Shown here: one piece after another, positions 63,448 to 64,000 of the stretch
Layout of the letters: every line of letters begins with the position of its first letter
How positions within the stretch are numbered: the stretch's first letter is position 1
Assembly: GCA_030849945.1 (NCBI GenBank)
Contig: JAVDKK010000001.1
Span: 930,001-994,000 of the forward strand
Length of the DNA stretch: 64,000 nucleotides
Direction: 5' to 3'
Origin: Schauerella fraxinea
Lineage (GTDB): Bacteria > Pseudomonadota > Gammaproteobacteria > Burkholderiales > Burkholderiaceae_B
The notes under the pieces: generated by a model
What the model saw: only the letters and a program-made list of their open reading frames with translations
The model's database searches: none
Told to the model about the DNA's origin: nothing
Position numbers and translations under genes: made by a program

Positions 63448-64000
63448 GACGACAACCGTACTGAAATATCGCCGACCGAGACCGGCAAGAGACCGCTGTC
63501 GGTGCGCAGCATGAGCCGGCCAAAGGCATCGCAGCCGGCGGCGACGCCACTGAGCTTGACGGCGCCCTGATCGAGCACATTGACCGGCTGACCGGCCAGG
63601 GCGTCGATATGATCGAAGCGGCGCAAAAAGGCTTCGAAGTGGTCACGCTCGAAGATCTGCAAGGCATCGTGCCAGGCGCGGGCGAGCGCGGCCACGACGG
63701 CGGCCACGGTGTCGGGCGAGGGCACGCGGCCGGTGACGTCGCCCCAGTCGGCGATTTCGCGCCCCAGTGCAGACGAGAGCCGCTGGCTGTCGCGCAAATT
63801 CATGCCCAGCCCGATGACGACGGTGAAACCGGCATCGGCGCCGCCACGATTGCGGGTGGTTTCCACCAGAATGCCCGCCAGTTTGGCACCGCGCCATTGC
63901 ACGTCGTTGGGCCATTTCATGCGCAGATCTTCGCCGCCGAGACCGGCCAGCGTGCGCAGGGCCTCGCAGGCGGCAATGCCCGCCAGGGGCGAGAGGGCCG
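63444..64000 (-). CDS. birA: Biotin-acetyl-CoA-carboxylase ligase, 5' end outside the window
   Basis: About 185 C-terminal residues are present; the frame is open to the right edge (SPLAGIAACEALRTLAG, then LRMKWPNDVQW). MKWPNDV is the biotin/ATP-site motif of biotin protein ligase and KLAGILVET follows. The N-terminal part, including any DNA-binding domain and the GRGRRGR loop, lies outside, so whether it is a BirA regulator cannot be told. Overlaps coaX by ATGA, with the 59-residue gene completing the operon. Confidence 0.92.
   Translation of the reverse strand, partial: ALSPLAGIAACEALRTLAGLGGEDLRMKWPNDVQWRGAKLAGILVETTRNRGGADAGFTVVIGLGMNLRDSQRLSSALGREIADWGDVTGRVPSPDTVAAVVAALARAWHDALQIFERDHFEAFLRRFDHIDALAGQPVNVLDQGAVKLSGVAAGCDAFGRLMLRTDSGLLPVSVGDISVRLSS

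Overview
The window looks like a chromosomal segment of a betaproteobacterium, order Burkholderiales and probably Alcaligenaceae-like. The signs are GC-rich coding sequence, secreted DUF4148 and DUF4142 proteins, the fmdB-DUF502-aspS block, a waaC-waaA pair, and a birA-coaX (Baf-type type III pantothenate kinase) pair. The assignment rests on gene content and order only. No rRNA, tRNA, CRISPR array, transposase or phage gene was seen.

Bases 1-23,450 are mostly housekeeping: the end of a DegQ/MucD-type protease, a glycine-zipper lipoprotein-like protein, a BCCT betaine/choline transporter, a secreted DUF4148 protein with a repeat-rich 3' region and a textbook terminator, an aminotransferase-ubiA operon, free-methionine sulfoxide reductase, an APC permease, a DUF4142 protein, a Na+/H+ antiporter, fmdB-DUF502-aspS, an endonuclease/phosphatase-clsB pair, two beta-oxidation genes, two exporters and a CoxG-like protein.

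Bases 23,655-56,307 form a 33-kb surface-polysaccharide locus. Its first half makes and exports an L-rhamnose-containing polymer: a polyprenyl-phosphate sugar-1-phosphate transferase fused to a GT2 domain, rmlBDAC, a double-GT2 protein, an ABC exporter (Wzm/Wzt), an acyltransferase, a 1209-residue multidomain glycosyltransferase ending in an RgpF domain, and an opposing GT61 gene. Its second half (40,889-53,014) reads as one tightly overlapped operon. It starts with a HAD-UbiA fusion resembling decaprenyl-phosphate phosphoribosyltransferase plus phosphatase, then DprE1-like and DprE2-like genes: the mycobacterial route to polyprenyl-phosphoryl-D-arabinose. It continues with an epimerase, an FAD oxidoreductase, a GtrA-type flippase candidate, an LPG-synthase-type membrane protein, a GT-C-like membrane protein, an MBOAT acyltransferase and an AlgX/AlgJ-like protein. 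Two further GT-C-like membrane proteins follow on the minus strand. My inference is that the locus builds a rhamnose-based glycan in the cytoplasm and then arabinosylates and O-acylates it (or another surface acceptor) in the periplasm.

Bases 56,648-64,000 return to core functions: waaC-waaA (LPS inner core), a CPA1 antiporter, a paralogue of the GT-C-like protein in the arabinose operon, and a minus-strand birA-coaX-small membrane protein operon running off the right edge.
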